A DNA stretch of 64,000 bases from Alphaproteobacteria bacterium (GTDB lineage: Bacteria > Pseudomonadota > Alphaproteobacteria > Reyranellales > Reyranellaceae), in contig VGCZ01000009.1 in assembly GCA_016869975.1 (NCBI GenBank), forward strand, positions 62,001-126,000, in the 5' to 3' direction. The notes below the pieces were generated by a model. It was not told the origin of the DNA, searched no databases, and saw only the letters and a program-made list of their open reading frames with translations. The first letter of the stretch is position 1; every line of letters begins with the position of its first letter. Of this stretch, positions 25,592 to 33,549 are shown piece after piece. The position numbers were made by a program, and so were the translations under genes.

Positions 25592-26170
25592 TCAGTACCG
25601 CAGCCGACGCTCCAGGCCCGCCTTCACATCAGGCCAGTCCGTGTCGATGACGCTGAAATACACCGAGTCCCTGATATGGCCGTCGGCCAGCACCATGTGC
25701 TTGCGGAAGATACCCTCTTGCGTGGCACCCAGGCGCAGGATGGCGTCGCGGCTGCGCTGGTTGCGCGCGTCGGTCTTGTATTCGACACGGTTCCACTTCA
25801 GCGTCTCGAAGACGAAGCGCATCAGCAGCAGCTTGCATTCGGGATTGACCACGCCGGCCCACACCGTGGGGTCGTACCAGGTCGAGCCGATCTCCAGCCG
25901 CTTGTGTGCCGGCTCAATGTTCATGAAGCGCGTGCCGCCGACCAGCCGGTCCTCGGCCAGCAGACGCACGGCGAAGGGCCGCTCGGCGCCCGATTGGGCG
26001 CGCTGCAGCGCCGTGTCGAAATACGGATCGAAGGCGGCGCCAAAGGCCGAGGCCGTCAAGGTCCAGATGCGCGGGTTCTGCGCCGCCGGGCGCAGCATCT
26101 CGCGATGACGCTCGACGAGCGGCTCAAGCCGCACGTAGTGGCCGGCGAGTTCGACGGGCTCGAAGGTCAT
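25592..26170 (-). CDS. GNAT-family N-acetyltransferase (RimJ/RimL-like)
   Basis: About 192 residues beginning MTFEPVELAGHYVRLEPLVE. The core has IEPAHKRLEIGSTWYDP, CKLLLMRFVFETLKWNRVEY and RNQRSRDAILRLGATQEGIF, typical of Acetyltransf_3 proteins related to RimL. It may acetylate a ribosomal protein N-terminus, an antibiotic or a small amine. ATG 26170 is preferred by alignment with the family; a GTG at 26221, overlapping the neighbouring stop region, would add 17 residues. It sits within a peptide ABC operon, so the transported or processed ligand could be acetylated, but that is speculative. Confidence 0.88.
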   Translation of the reverse strand: MTFEPVELAGHYVRLEPLVERHREMLRPAAQNPRIWTLTASAFGAAFDPYFDTALQRAQSGAERPFAVRLLAEDRLVGGTRFMNIEPAHKRLEIGSTWYDPTVWAGVVNPECKLLLMRFVFETLKWNRVEYKTDARNQRSRDAILRLGATQEGIFRKHMVLADGHIRDSVYFSVIDTDWPDVKAGLERRLRY

Positions 26171-26221
26171 GCGCGGATCATAGGGAGGCGAACAATCGGG
26201 TGAAGGCGAATCTTGTGCCAC

Positions 26222-27883
26222 CTATTCCCAGCGCCACTCCTCGATCCACAGGGTCGAGGAGTTGAGGTGTCCGGTCGGGCGGATGCCCTTGAGTTGCTTG
26301 GGAAAGATGAATGCGTCGGCGCGGTGATAGAGCGGCAGCACGGGCAGGTCGTCGGCGTAGAGCCGCTGGATCTCGGCGAAGTGGACGCGCCGCTTCGCTG
26401 GGTCGATCTCGCGCTCGGCAGCGTCGAGCGCGCGATCCATATCGGGGTTCTTGTAGCCGGGATGATTCTGGCCGCTCCAATTGTTGGCCGCGGTCGGGAT
26501 CTCGTTCGAATGCAGCGTCGAACGCGGCACGCCTTCCGGCCGTGTCACCCAGGCGTACATCGCGAGCCCGGTGAAGCCGCGCTTGTTCAGCGACTCCGAG
26601 GAGAAGACGCGCGGCGGCTCGGCCTTCAGCCGCACGTCGATGCCGATCTGGCGCCACTGGCTCTGCAGCACCTGCTGCACCTGTTCGCGCGTGCGGTTGC
26701 CCGCGGTGGTCACCAGCTCGAAGGTCAGGCGCTCGCCCTTGTCATTGTGGCGGATGCCGCCCTTGATATCGCGCCAGCCCGCCTCGTCGAGCAGCGCGCG
26801 CGCCTTGGCCGAATCGAAGCCGTAGTGACGCGCCTGCTTGTCGTACATCGGATCGAGCGGGCTGAGCCCGCCATGCGCCACCGGCTGCTTGCCCTCGAAC
26901 AGCCGCGTCGAAATCGCCTGACGGTCCATGCCGTGCATCAGCGCCTGGCGTACCCTGAGATCCTGGAGAATCGGGTTGTCGAGATTGACGTCGATGTGCT
27001 CGTAGATCAGCGCCGGCTGGTAGTGGACGATGAAGCGATCCTTGTGGCGCTTCTCGAAGGCGATGGCCTGGTCGATCGACAGGCCGAGCTCGCCCAGGAT
27101 GTAGTCGACGCTGCCTGACAGCAGGTTGGCCTCGAGCGCGGCGCTGTTCTCGATGGTGCGCACGACGATGCGCCGGAAGAACGGCTTGGCGCCCCACCAG
27201 GTGGGGTTGCGCTCCAGTACGACCTGCGCACCCGGCGTCGCCGAGACGACGCGATAGGGGCCGCTGTAGAGGCCGGGATTGGCAATGTTCGTGTCGTAGG
27301 TGTTGCGATTGCGATATTCGAGCGGATTGGCCTCGAAGATCGGCTTCTCGATGTGCGCCGGCAGCAGCATCAAGCCGGTCGAGTTGTAGTCGAAGGTGAC
27401 GCGATCGATCGTCATCGTGAACGACGTCTCGTCGCGCGCCGCGATCTTGAGGATGCGGCGATAGCCCTCCGCGGAGGCGACGCCCGATTGCGGATGCTTG
27501 CCGAACGCGATGGTGAATTCGACATCCTTGACTGTGACCGGCGTGCCGTCGCCCCATTTCGCTTCGGGCCGGATCGTGAAGTCGATCTCCATGCCCTTCT
27601 TGCCCTCGGGCAGGTCGACCACGCGCGCCTTGCCGTTCTCCAGCGTCGGCAGCTCAGTGCACAGCATGCACACCAGCTTCCAGTCCGGGTCGTAGGCGGT
27701 GAACGGCCGCGCCGTCATGTTCTGCACCACCGACTTGGCCAGCATGGCGCCGATCAGCGGGTTCCAGGTCGAGGGATACTGGGTCAGGCCGATCACCAGC
27801 TCGTCCTTGGCCTGGCCCGGCCGGGCTGTCGCGGCAAGGCTGGCGACGAGCGCGAGGACGAGCGCGATCGATCTCGGGAGCAT
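26222..27883 (-). CDS. Peptide ABC transporter substrate-binding protein (SBP_bac_5 family)
   Basis: 553 residues with a signal peptide (LALVASLAATARPGQAKDEL). The family 5 solute-binding core includes LVIGLTQYPSTWNPLIGAM, AKWGDGTPVTVKDVEFTIAF, YSGPYRVVSATPGAQVVLER, NPTWWGAKP and LRVRQALMHGMDRQAI. It captures the ligand in the periplasm and delivers it to the two downstream permeases. It is the first gene of the minus-strand transport operon. Related proteins bind oligopeptides, nickel or other small oligomers; the ligand cannot be told. Confidence 0.93.
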   Translation of the reverse strand: MLPRSIALVLALVASLAATARPGQAKDELVIGLTQYPSTWNPLIGAMLAKSVVQNMTARPFTAYDPDWKLVCMLCTELPTLENGKARVVDLPEGKKGMEIDFTIRPEAKWGDGTPVTVKDVEFTIAFGKHPQSGVASAEGYRRILKIAARDETSFTMTIDRVTFDYNSTGLMLLPAHIEKPIFEANPLEYRNRNTYDTNIANPGLYSGPYRVVSATPGAQVVLERNPTWWGAKPFFRRIVVRTIENSAALEANLLSGSVDYILGELGLSIDQAIAFEKRHKDRFIVHYQPALIYEHIDVNLDNPILQDLRVRQALMHGMDRQAISTRLFEGKQPVAHGGLSPLDPMYDKQARHYGFDSAKARALLDEAGWRDIKGGIRHNDKGERLTFELVTTAGNRTREQVQQVLQSQWRQIGIDVRLKAEPPRVFSSESLNKRGFTGLAMYAWVTRPEGVPRSTLHSNEIPTAANNWSGQNHPGYKNPDMDRALDAAEREIDPAKRRVHFAEIQRLYADDLPVLPLYHRADAFIFPKQLKGIRPTGHLNSSTLWIEEWRWE

Positions 27884-27957
27884 CAGGGCGGCCTCGCGGA
27901 CGGGAACGGCGTGCTAAACGTCGCACTCGCGCCCATGTCGAGGCAAGGGAGAGCGCG

Positions 27958-28368
27958 ATGGTGGAACCATTGAGCGCGCGGCTGGTACGGCGCTTCTACG
28001 ACGAGGTCTGGAACCACGCCGAGGAGACGGCGGCGCGCGAGATCCTCGCCGCCGACCTGTCGTTCCGCGGCTCGATCGGCGAGGAACGCGTCGGCGCCGA
28101 GGGCTTCATCGACTATATGCGCAAGATCCACCGTGCTTTCGCTGACTACCACTGCCGTATCGACCATCTGGTGGCCGAAGCCGACAGCGCCGCCGCGCGC
28201 ATGACCTTCGCCGGCCTGCATTGCGGATCGCTGTGGGGCGAGACGCCGACCGGCCACACGGTGACATGGGCCGGCGCCGCGTTCTTCACGGTCAGGGACG
28301 GGCAGATCGCGACGATCTGGGTGCTGGGCGATACCGAGACCCTGCGCCGCCAGCTGGCGGGTGGATAG
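27958..28368 (+). CDS. SnoaL-like (NTF2-fold) protein
   Basis: 136 residues with LVRRFYDEVWNHAEETAARE, FIDYMRKIHRAFADYHCRID and GHTVTWAGAAFFTVRDGQIA. This is the ester-cyclase/SnoaL polyketide-cyclase-like family of small cone-shaped NTF2-fold proteins. The chemical role is unknown; members act as cyclases, isomerases or simply bind ligands. It is divergently placed from the peptide-binding protein gene and stands alone. Confidence 0.82.
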   Translation: MVEPLSARLVRRFYDEVWNHAEETAAREILAADLSFRGSIGEERVGAEGFIDYMRKIHRAFADYHCRIDHLVAEADSAAARMTFAGLHCGSLWGETPTGHTVTWAGAAFFTVRDGQIATIWVLGDTETLRRQLAGG

Positions 28369-28378
28369 GCGCCACTGT

Positions 28379-28403
28379 TATCCCTCGCTACGCTCGGGAT
28401 GAC
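28379..28403. repeat. Half-copy of the palindromic CGCTACGCTCGGGATGAC repeat
   Basis: TATCCCTCGCTACGCTCGGG followed by ATGAC is one arm of the repeat seen complete at 40818-40882. The other arm is absent here. It lies between convergent genes. Confidence 0.72.
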
Positions 28404-28427
28404 GGGTCTGGAGTGGCAGGTCGCCGC

Positions 28428-29267
28428 TTAACGCGCCGGCAGCTGGGCCATCGCGCCGGCGGGCGGGCGGATATGGTTGGGCCGCTGGCCGGCGCCGCCA
28501 TGGGTGGCCGACCAGCCGTCGGGCGATTCGAGGAAGGCGCGAGTCTCGGCCAAGCCCTGGGCGTCAAAGTATTTGTGACGCTCCGCGGCGTCGAGCACGT
28601 CCCACCACGTGGCGAGCGCGCGCAACTTCACGCCCATCATCGAGAGCGTATCGATGCTCTGCGGGAAGATGCCGTAGTGGAAGATCACGAAGCAGTCCGT
28701 GACCTTGGCCTCGGCCTTGCGCAGCGCCTCGATGAACATGACCTTGCTGCCGCCGTCGGTGGCGAGGTCTTCGACCAGCAGCACGCGCTGGCCGGGCTTG
28801 AGCTCGCCCTCGATCTGCGCCATGCGACCGAAGCCCTTTGGCTGCTTGCGCACGTAGATCATCGGCTTCTTCGCCGTCTGGGCGATGAAGGCGGCGAAGG
28901 GAATGCCAGCGGTCTCTCCGCCGGCGACGACGTCGATCTTCGACCAGCCGATCGTGTCGCCGATCAGCTTGTGGCCATGCGCCATGATCTTGGCGCGCGC
29001 CTCCGGGAACGAAATGATCTTGCGGCAGTCGATGTAGACCGGGCTGGCGCGGCCCGACGTGAAGATGAATGGCTTGTCGGCCCGGCAGTGGACCGCCTCG
29101 ATCTCCAGCAAAAGCCGCGCGGTATCCCGCGCACCCGGAGATGCGCTCGCCTTCGACGCCTTGCCACCGCCAGCCGGCTTAGCGGCTTTTTTCGGCGCCG
29201 GCTTGCGGGCGGCTTTCTTCTGCGGCGGCGCTTTTTTCGCTGTGGCTTTGCCCTTCTTGACGGCCAT
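28428..29267 (-). CDS. pyrE: Orotate phosphoribosyltransferase with lysine/alanine-rich N-terminal extension
   Basis: 279 residues. Residues from about 48 carry an orotate phosphoribosyltransferase: FIFTSGRASPVYIDCRKI and the PRPP-binding motif RVLLVEDLATDGGSKV. It transfers orotate to PRPP to make OMP in pyrimidine synthesis. Residues 1 to about 46 are an unusual basic tail rich in Lys, Ala and Pro (MAVKKGKATAKKAPPQKKAA then RKPAPKK), like histone H1 or AlgP tails, with no counterpart in standard PyrE. ATG 29267 is the only start before it; starting inside the tail would need a non-canonical codon. A DNA- or RNA-binding role of the tail is inference. Confidence 0.88.
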   Translation of the reverse strand: MAVKKGKATAKKAPPQKKAARKPAPKKAAKPAGGGKASKASASPGARDTARLLLEIEAVHCRADKPFIFTSGRASPVYIDCRKIISFPEARAKIMAHGHKLIGDTIGWSKIDVVAGGETAGIPFAAFIAQTAKKPMIYVRKQPKGFGRMAQIEGELKPGQRVLLVEDLATDGGSKVMFIEALRKAEAKVTDCFVIFHYGIFPQSIDTLSMMGVKLRALATWWDVLDAAERHKYFDAQGLAETRAFLESPDGWSATHGGAGQRPNHIRPPAGAMAQLPAR

Positions 29268-29479
29268 TCACGTCCCCCGGGCACGTCCCCGATATGACGG
29301 CCGAAGCGTGTGTAGCCTCAGTGGGTTAGCCGGGCAAGACCCATGCCGTCAAACCGCTCGACGGGGCATGATCGACAGTCGAAAGTAGCGCTGGAAGTGC
29401 TGCCTGTTTTCGCTTTCAGGCAAGCGGCTTGCGCTGCGATATCAATCTCCGATCGCGGCCGATCGCAGGGCGCGTGCGA

Positions 29480-30442
29480 TCACTCCACCTTGGCCCCCGA
29501 CGCCTTCACGACCGGTGCCCACAGAGCCCGTTCCTTGGCGATGAAGTCCTGCAGGCCGGGCCGACCCACGGGCGGAACGTCGAGGCCCAGCTGGTCCCAG
29601 CGCGCCTGGATCTGCGGCTTGGCCATCACCTGCCGGATGGCGTCTTCGAGCCGAACGATCACGGCCTCGGGCGTGCCCGCCGGCGCGCCCACGCCATACC
29701 AGGAGGTGGCGACATAGCCCGGCAGGGTCTCGGCCACCGTCGGCAGTTCGGGGATGGATTTGGAGCGTTGCGGACCGGTGACGGCCAGGCCGCGCAGCTT
29801 GCCGTCGCGCACCTGCTGCAGCATCGAGGTGATGTTGCCGAATTGCATGTGCACACGGCCGGCCAGCAGGTCCTGGAAGGCGGCCCCTGCGCCCTTGTAG
29901 GGCACATGCAGGATGTCCACGCCGGCCATGGTCTTGAACAGCTCGCCGCTCAGATGCAGCGAGGTGCCCAGCCCGGACGACGAGAAGGCCAGCTTGCCCG
30001 GCTCCTTCTTGGCCAGCGCGATCAGCTCGGGCACGGTGTTCACCGGCAGGCCGGGCCACACGCCCAGCAGGTTGACCAGGGTTGCGAGCAGCGACACCGC
30101 GACGATGTCCTTGTCCGGATCGTAGGGCAGCTTGCCGTAGAGGGCCGGGTTGATAGCGTGACTGGCCACCGTAATCAGGCCGATCGTGTGGCCGTCCGTT
30201 GCGCGCGCCATTTCCGTCGTGCCGATATTGCCGCCGGCGCCCGGCCGGTTGTCGACGATCACCTGCTGGCCGAAGATCTCGGTCAGCTCCTGCGCCACGA
30301 TTCGGCTCACCGTGTCGGTGCCACCGCCGGGCGTGAAGGGGCAGATGAAGCGGACCTGCTTGGTCGGCCAGGCCTGCGCCCGGGCGGTCGACATGAACGG
30401 CGCGGCGAGGCCGCCGACGAGGGCGGTACGACGGTTGATCAA
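29480..30442 (-). CDS. Bug-family tripartite tricarboxylate transporter substrate-binding protein
   Basis: 320 residues. A signal peptide (INRRTALVGGLAAPFMSTAR then AQA) leads to VRFICPFTPGGGTDTVSRIV, typical of Bug proteins. VIVDNRPGAGGNIGTTEMAR, LAFSSSGLGTSLHLSGELF and DILHVPYKGAGAAFQDLLAG are the standard ligand-pocket elements. It binds a carboxylate in the periplasm. The TctA/TctB membrane genes are absent here, as is usual for orphan Bug proteins. A second Bug protein lies at 62820-63800. Confidence 0.92.
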   Translation of the reverse strand: MINRRTALVGGLAAPFMSTARAQAWPTKQVRFICPFTPGGGTDTVSRIVAQELTEIFGQQVIVDNRPGAGGNIGTTEMARATDGHTIGLITVASHAINPALYGKLPYDPDKDIVAVSLLATLVNLLGVWPGLPVNTVPELIALAKKEPGKLAFSSSGLGTSLHLSGELFKTMAGVDILHVPYKGAGAAFQDLLAGRVHMQFGNITSMLQQVRDGKLRGLAVTGPQRSKSIPELPTVAETLPGYVATSWYGVGAPAGTPEAVIVRLEDAIRQVMAKPQIQARWDQLGLDVPPVGRPGLQDFIAKERALWAPVVKASGAKVE

Positions 30443-30530
30443 CGACTCCTCCCCAACTTCTTGTGGAGCCTAGGCGAGCATCACGTCAGGCTGTCGTCAA
30501 CTGTCCGGTTCGCGAGCGTGCCTTGCGAAA

Positions 30531-31784
30531 TCAATCGCGCGGGCGCCTGTCGGGGACCGCCAGGTAGCAGAGCGCCGAGACGAGCAGGACGGCGGCCACG
30601 GCGGCGAAGCCCATGCGGTAGGCGAAATCGGTGCGCGGGCCGTCGAGCGAAAGCTGGCTGATGACGGCGCCGGCGAGCAGCGGCAGCGTCATGCTGCCGC
30701 CGACCTGGGCGATGTTGAGCGTGGTCACACCGCGGCCGACGAGATCGGGTGGATACATTGCCCGGCCATGCGCCACGATCTGCACCGAATAGGCCGCGAA
30801 GAAGCACAGCGCGACCAGCAGGGTCACCGCGAGCCAGGTGGCCGGCGCCGGGACCAGCACCAGCGCCAGGAAGGGTGCCAGGGTGAGCGCGACACCCCCG
30901 AGCACCACGCCCTTGCGCGTGTTGAAGACGCGGTCGAGCGGACCGTAGGCGCTGACGCCAATGATCTGCGCGATCGCCATGGCGGTCACCACATGGCCGC
31001 GCGCCAGCGCGTCCATGCCATGGACATCGGCGAGATACGGGCCGCTCCAGGCGCCCATGATCGCCAGCATCGAGGCGTAGGCGGAGAAGTGCATGGCCAT
31101 CAGGATGGGCATGCGCGGCAGGCGGAGGATGCGGCCGATGCCGCGCAGCATGTCGAGGAACGAGCCGGTCGATGGCCGCCGCCGCGGCGCGCCGGGTGGC
31201 GTGTCGTGCACGGTGAACCAGAACAGGAAGCCGGTGGCGACCGCCACCGCCGCCATCGCACCGAACGCGCCGCGCCAGCCCAGCCACTCGGCGAGGACCG
31301 CGAGCGGCGTGCCGGCGAGCAAGGTGCCGACGCCGCCCAGCGCGAAGACGCGCGCCAGCATCGTCGAGAACTGCGCCGGCGCGAACCACACGCCGCACAG
31401 CACCGCACCGGCCATGAAGTAGCCAGAGCAGCCCAGGCCGACGACCAGACGCGCGGCGATCATCTCCTGGGGCGTGCGCGCCAGCGCCTGGCCGATCGCG
31501 CCCAGCACGGTGATCACCGTGAGCGCTGCGACTGGCCCGCGTACGCCGTAGCGGTCGAAGGCGATGCCCAACGGCACCTGCGCCAGCAGCAGCGAGAGGA
31601 AGAAGACGCTGACCGCCACGCCATAGACCGCCGCCGACATACCGAGATCGCGCATCACGTCGGGCGCCACGGTGTTGAGCAGCACGCGGAAGGACTGGCT
31701 GAGCGTGGCGATGGCGACGAGGCCGGTGAGGAACAGGGCTATCCGCAGGCGCGTGGGCGCGCCGGTATTGTACGCGATCGACAT
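30531..31784 (-). CDS. MFS transporter
   Basis: 417 residues with about 12 hydrophobic segments. Segment 2/3 carries AQVPLGIAFDRYGVRGPVAA, which has the MFS loop pattern G-x-x-x-D-R-x-G. FLFWFTVHDTPPGAPRRRPS marks the central cytoplasmic loop, and AYGPLDRVFNTRKGVVLGGV the second-half equivalent. It is a secondary carrier of the inner membrane with unknown substrate. It lies between a Bug protein gene and an HcnABC-like set on the same strand, which suggests import or export of the metabolite that the dehydrogenase oxidises (inference). Confidence 0.88.
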   Translation of the reverse strand: MSIAYNTGAPTRLRIALFLTGLVAIATLSQSFRVLLNTVAPDVMRDLGMSAAVYGVAVSVFFLSLLLAQVPLGIAFDRYGVRGPVAALTVITVLGAIGQALARTPQEMIAARLVVGLGCSGYFMAGAVLCGVWFAPAQFSTMLARVFALGGVGTLLAGTPLAVLAEWLGWRGAFGAMAAVAVATGFLFWFTVHDTPPGAPRRRPSTGSFLDMLRGIGRILRLPRMPILMAMHFSAYASMLAIMGAWSGPYLADVHGMDALARGHVVTAMAIAQIIGVSAYGPLDRVFNTRKGVVLGGVALTLAPFLALVLVPAPATWLAVTLLVALCFFAAYSVQIVAHGRAMYPPDLVGRGVTTLNIAQVGGSMTLPLLAGAVISQLSLDGPRTDFAYRMGFAAVAAVLLVSALCYLAVPDRRPRD

Positions 31785-31837
31785 GGCCGACTCATCGACG
31801 CGGGCGTGACGAAGATGCTTCGTTCACGGCCGAAACG

Positions 31838-33253
31838 TCATTGCCTGGCCACCGCGTTGGTCTCGGCCTCGCTGCGCGGCAGCGAGGCCAACTCGGCGAC
31901 GGTGATCGGCTTGACCGGCGGGCGCAGGCGATAGTGGCCGATCTCGTCTGGCGTCTTGCCCCGTGCCCGTGCGATCAGCTCGGTCACCGTCAGGCCGCAC
32001 AGGCGTCCCTGGCACGGGCCCATGCCACACCGCAGATAGGCCTTGAGCTGGTTGGGGCCAGTCGCGCCGATGCGCACCGCGTCCTCGATCTGAGCCGCGC
32101 TGACCTCCTCGCAGCGACAGGCGATGGTGTCGCCCGAGGGAATGCGATGCGCCTCGATCGGCCGAAAGGCGCGCTCGAGGAAGGCGCGGCCTCGGCCGTA
32201 CGTCGCCAGCACGCGGCGTGGCGCCTCGGCCTCGCGATCGCGCCGCGCCGCATCGATGCGGCCCAGCCGGCAGGCCGCGTCGAGCGCCGCCAGCCGGCCG
32301 CGCTCGGCCGCCGACTCGGCACCGGCTATGCCCGCGCCGTCACCGGCGATGGAGACGCCGTCCGTGCCGCTGTGGCCCCAGGCGTCGAGCGTCGGCACGA
32401 AGCAGAGCTGCGAATCGTCCCAGCGATGCGCGCAGCCGATCGACATCGCGAGATTGACGTTGGGCACCACGCCTTGGTGCAGCAGCAAGGTGTCGCAGTC
32501 GATTCGCCGCGTCGTGCCGGCGCGGTCGAAGAACGACACGCCGCGCAGCCGGTCGTCTCCCTCGGCGCGCAGCCCGGTCAAGCCGCTGATCGGCGCGAGG
32601 TGCCGCCTGGTCTCGCGCATCAGCGCCAGCCCTTTGGACAGGTAGGGCGAGGTCGCGAAGGCCAGCATGTCGAGGCCGGGGCGGATACGGGGCGTCGTGT
32701 CGAGGATGGCGCTCAGCGTGCCCCCGGCGCGCAGCAGCTGCGCGGCGAGCAGCCACAGCAGCGGGCCGCTGCCGGCCAGCACGGTGCGGCCCGACGGCGC
32801 CAGCCCGGCGCTCTTGAGCAGGATCTGCGCCGCGCCGGCGGTCAGCACGCCGGGCAGGGTCCAGCCGGGAACCGGCATCGGCCGTTCCTGCGCGCCCGTG
32901 GCGACGATGACATGGCGCGCGCGCAGCAATCGCGCCTGGCCGCCGCTGGAGATGCCGATCTCGCGTCGATCATCCTCGACGCGCGGCGCGACGCTGAAGA
33001 CGGTGGTGCCCGGCAGATACGTGGCGCCGCTGCCGATGAATGCGCGAGCCAGATCGAGGCCGCGCCAGTAGTCGTCGCCGAACACCGTGCCATGGCGCAC
33101 CGGCGTCTCGGTGATGGCGCGATAGATCTGGCCGCCGGGCGAGGCCTGCTCGTCGAGGACGACGGTGTCGACGCCGAGCGTCGCGGCGGTGATCGCGGCG
33201 GCCATGCCGGCGGGGCCGGCGCCGATGATCGCCAAATCGCGGGCTTCGCTCAT
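31838..33253 (-). CDS. FAD/NAD(P)-binding subunit of an HcnB-like (opine/D-hydroxyproline) dehydrogenase
   Basis: 471 residues. AIIGAGPAGMAAAITAATLG is the FAD dinucleotide-binding motif and ASPGGQIYRAI follows. HVIVATGAQERPMPVPGWTL is the second Rossmann element. The C-terminus holds four conserved cysteines (ACRCEE and RCGMGPCQGRLC), a BFD-like [2Fe-2S] site typical of HcnB and octopine/D-hydroxyproline dehydrogenase alpha subunits. It overlaps the [2Fe-2S] subunit gene by 4 bases. With the next two genes it forms an HcnA-B-C-like heterotrimer that would oxidise a glycine-like or cyclic amino acid; substrate unknown. Confidence 0.88.
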   Translation of the reverse strand: MSEARDLAIIGAGPAGMAAAITAATLGVDTVVLDEQASPGGQIYRAITETPVRHGTVFGDDYWRGLDLARAFIGSGATYLPGTTVFSVAPRVEDDRREIGISSGGQARLLRARHVIVATGAQERPMPVPGWTLPGVLTAGAAQILLKSAGLAPSGRTVLAGSGPLLWLLAAQLLRAGGTLSAILDTTPRIRPGLDMLAFATSPYLSKGLALMRETRRHLAPISGLTGLRAEGDDRLRGVSFFDRAGTTRRIDCDTLLLHQGVVPNVNLAMSIGCAHRWDDSQLCFVPTLDAWGHSGTDGVSIAGDGAGIAGAESAAERGRLAALDAACRLGRIDAARRDREAEAPRRVLATYGRGRAFLERAFRPIEAHRIPSGDTIACRCEEVSAAQIEDAVRIGATGPNQLKAYLRCGMGPCQGRLCGLTVTELIARARGKTPDEIGHYRLRPPVKPITVAELASLPRSEAETNAVARQ

Positions 33254-33549
33254 CGTCCGGCCACGCGCTTGCCGCGTTGCGTTTCGACCCGCATGCCGTC
33301 ACGCACGCGCACGAGACAGCCCTGTCGGTTGCCGAGGCCGTCAATGCTCACCAGGCAGTCGAAGCATACGCCCATCAGGCAGTATGGCCCGCGCGCTGAG
33401 TTCGATACGGCCGTCTCGCGGCAGGCGGCATGCCCGGCGGCGAGCAGGGCGGCGGCGACCGTGTCGCTGGCGCGCGCGGTGATCGCCTCGCCATCGACGG
33501 TGAGCGTCACCGAGGCCGTGTCGGCGAGATCAGGCAGCCGGCGGAACAT
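33250..33549 (-). CDS. (2Fe-2S)-binding subunit, HcnA-like
   Basis: About 99 residues from ATG 33549, which overlaps the end of the HcnC-like gene by 20 bases. The ferredoxin-like cluster signature is visible in ARGPYCLMGVCFDCLVSIDG followed by RQGCLVRV, i.e. Cys-x4-Cys-x2-Cys plus a later Cys. SVTLTVDGEAITARASDTVA is the beta-sheet that precedes it. It passes electrons between the FAD subunits. An upstream start at 33585 is possible but would overlap the neighbour further. Confidence 0.86.
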   Translation of the reverse strand: MFRRLPDLADTASVTLTVDGEAITARASDTVAAALLAAGHAACRETAVSNSARGPYCLMGVCFDCLVSIDGLGNRQGCLVRVRDGMRVETQRGKRVAGR

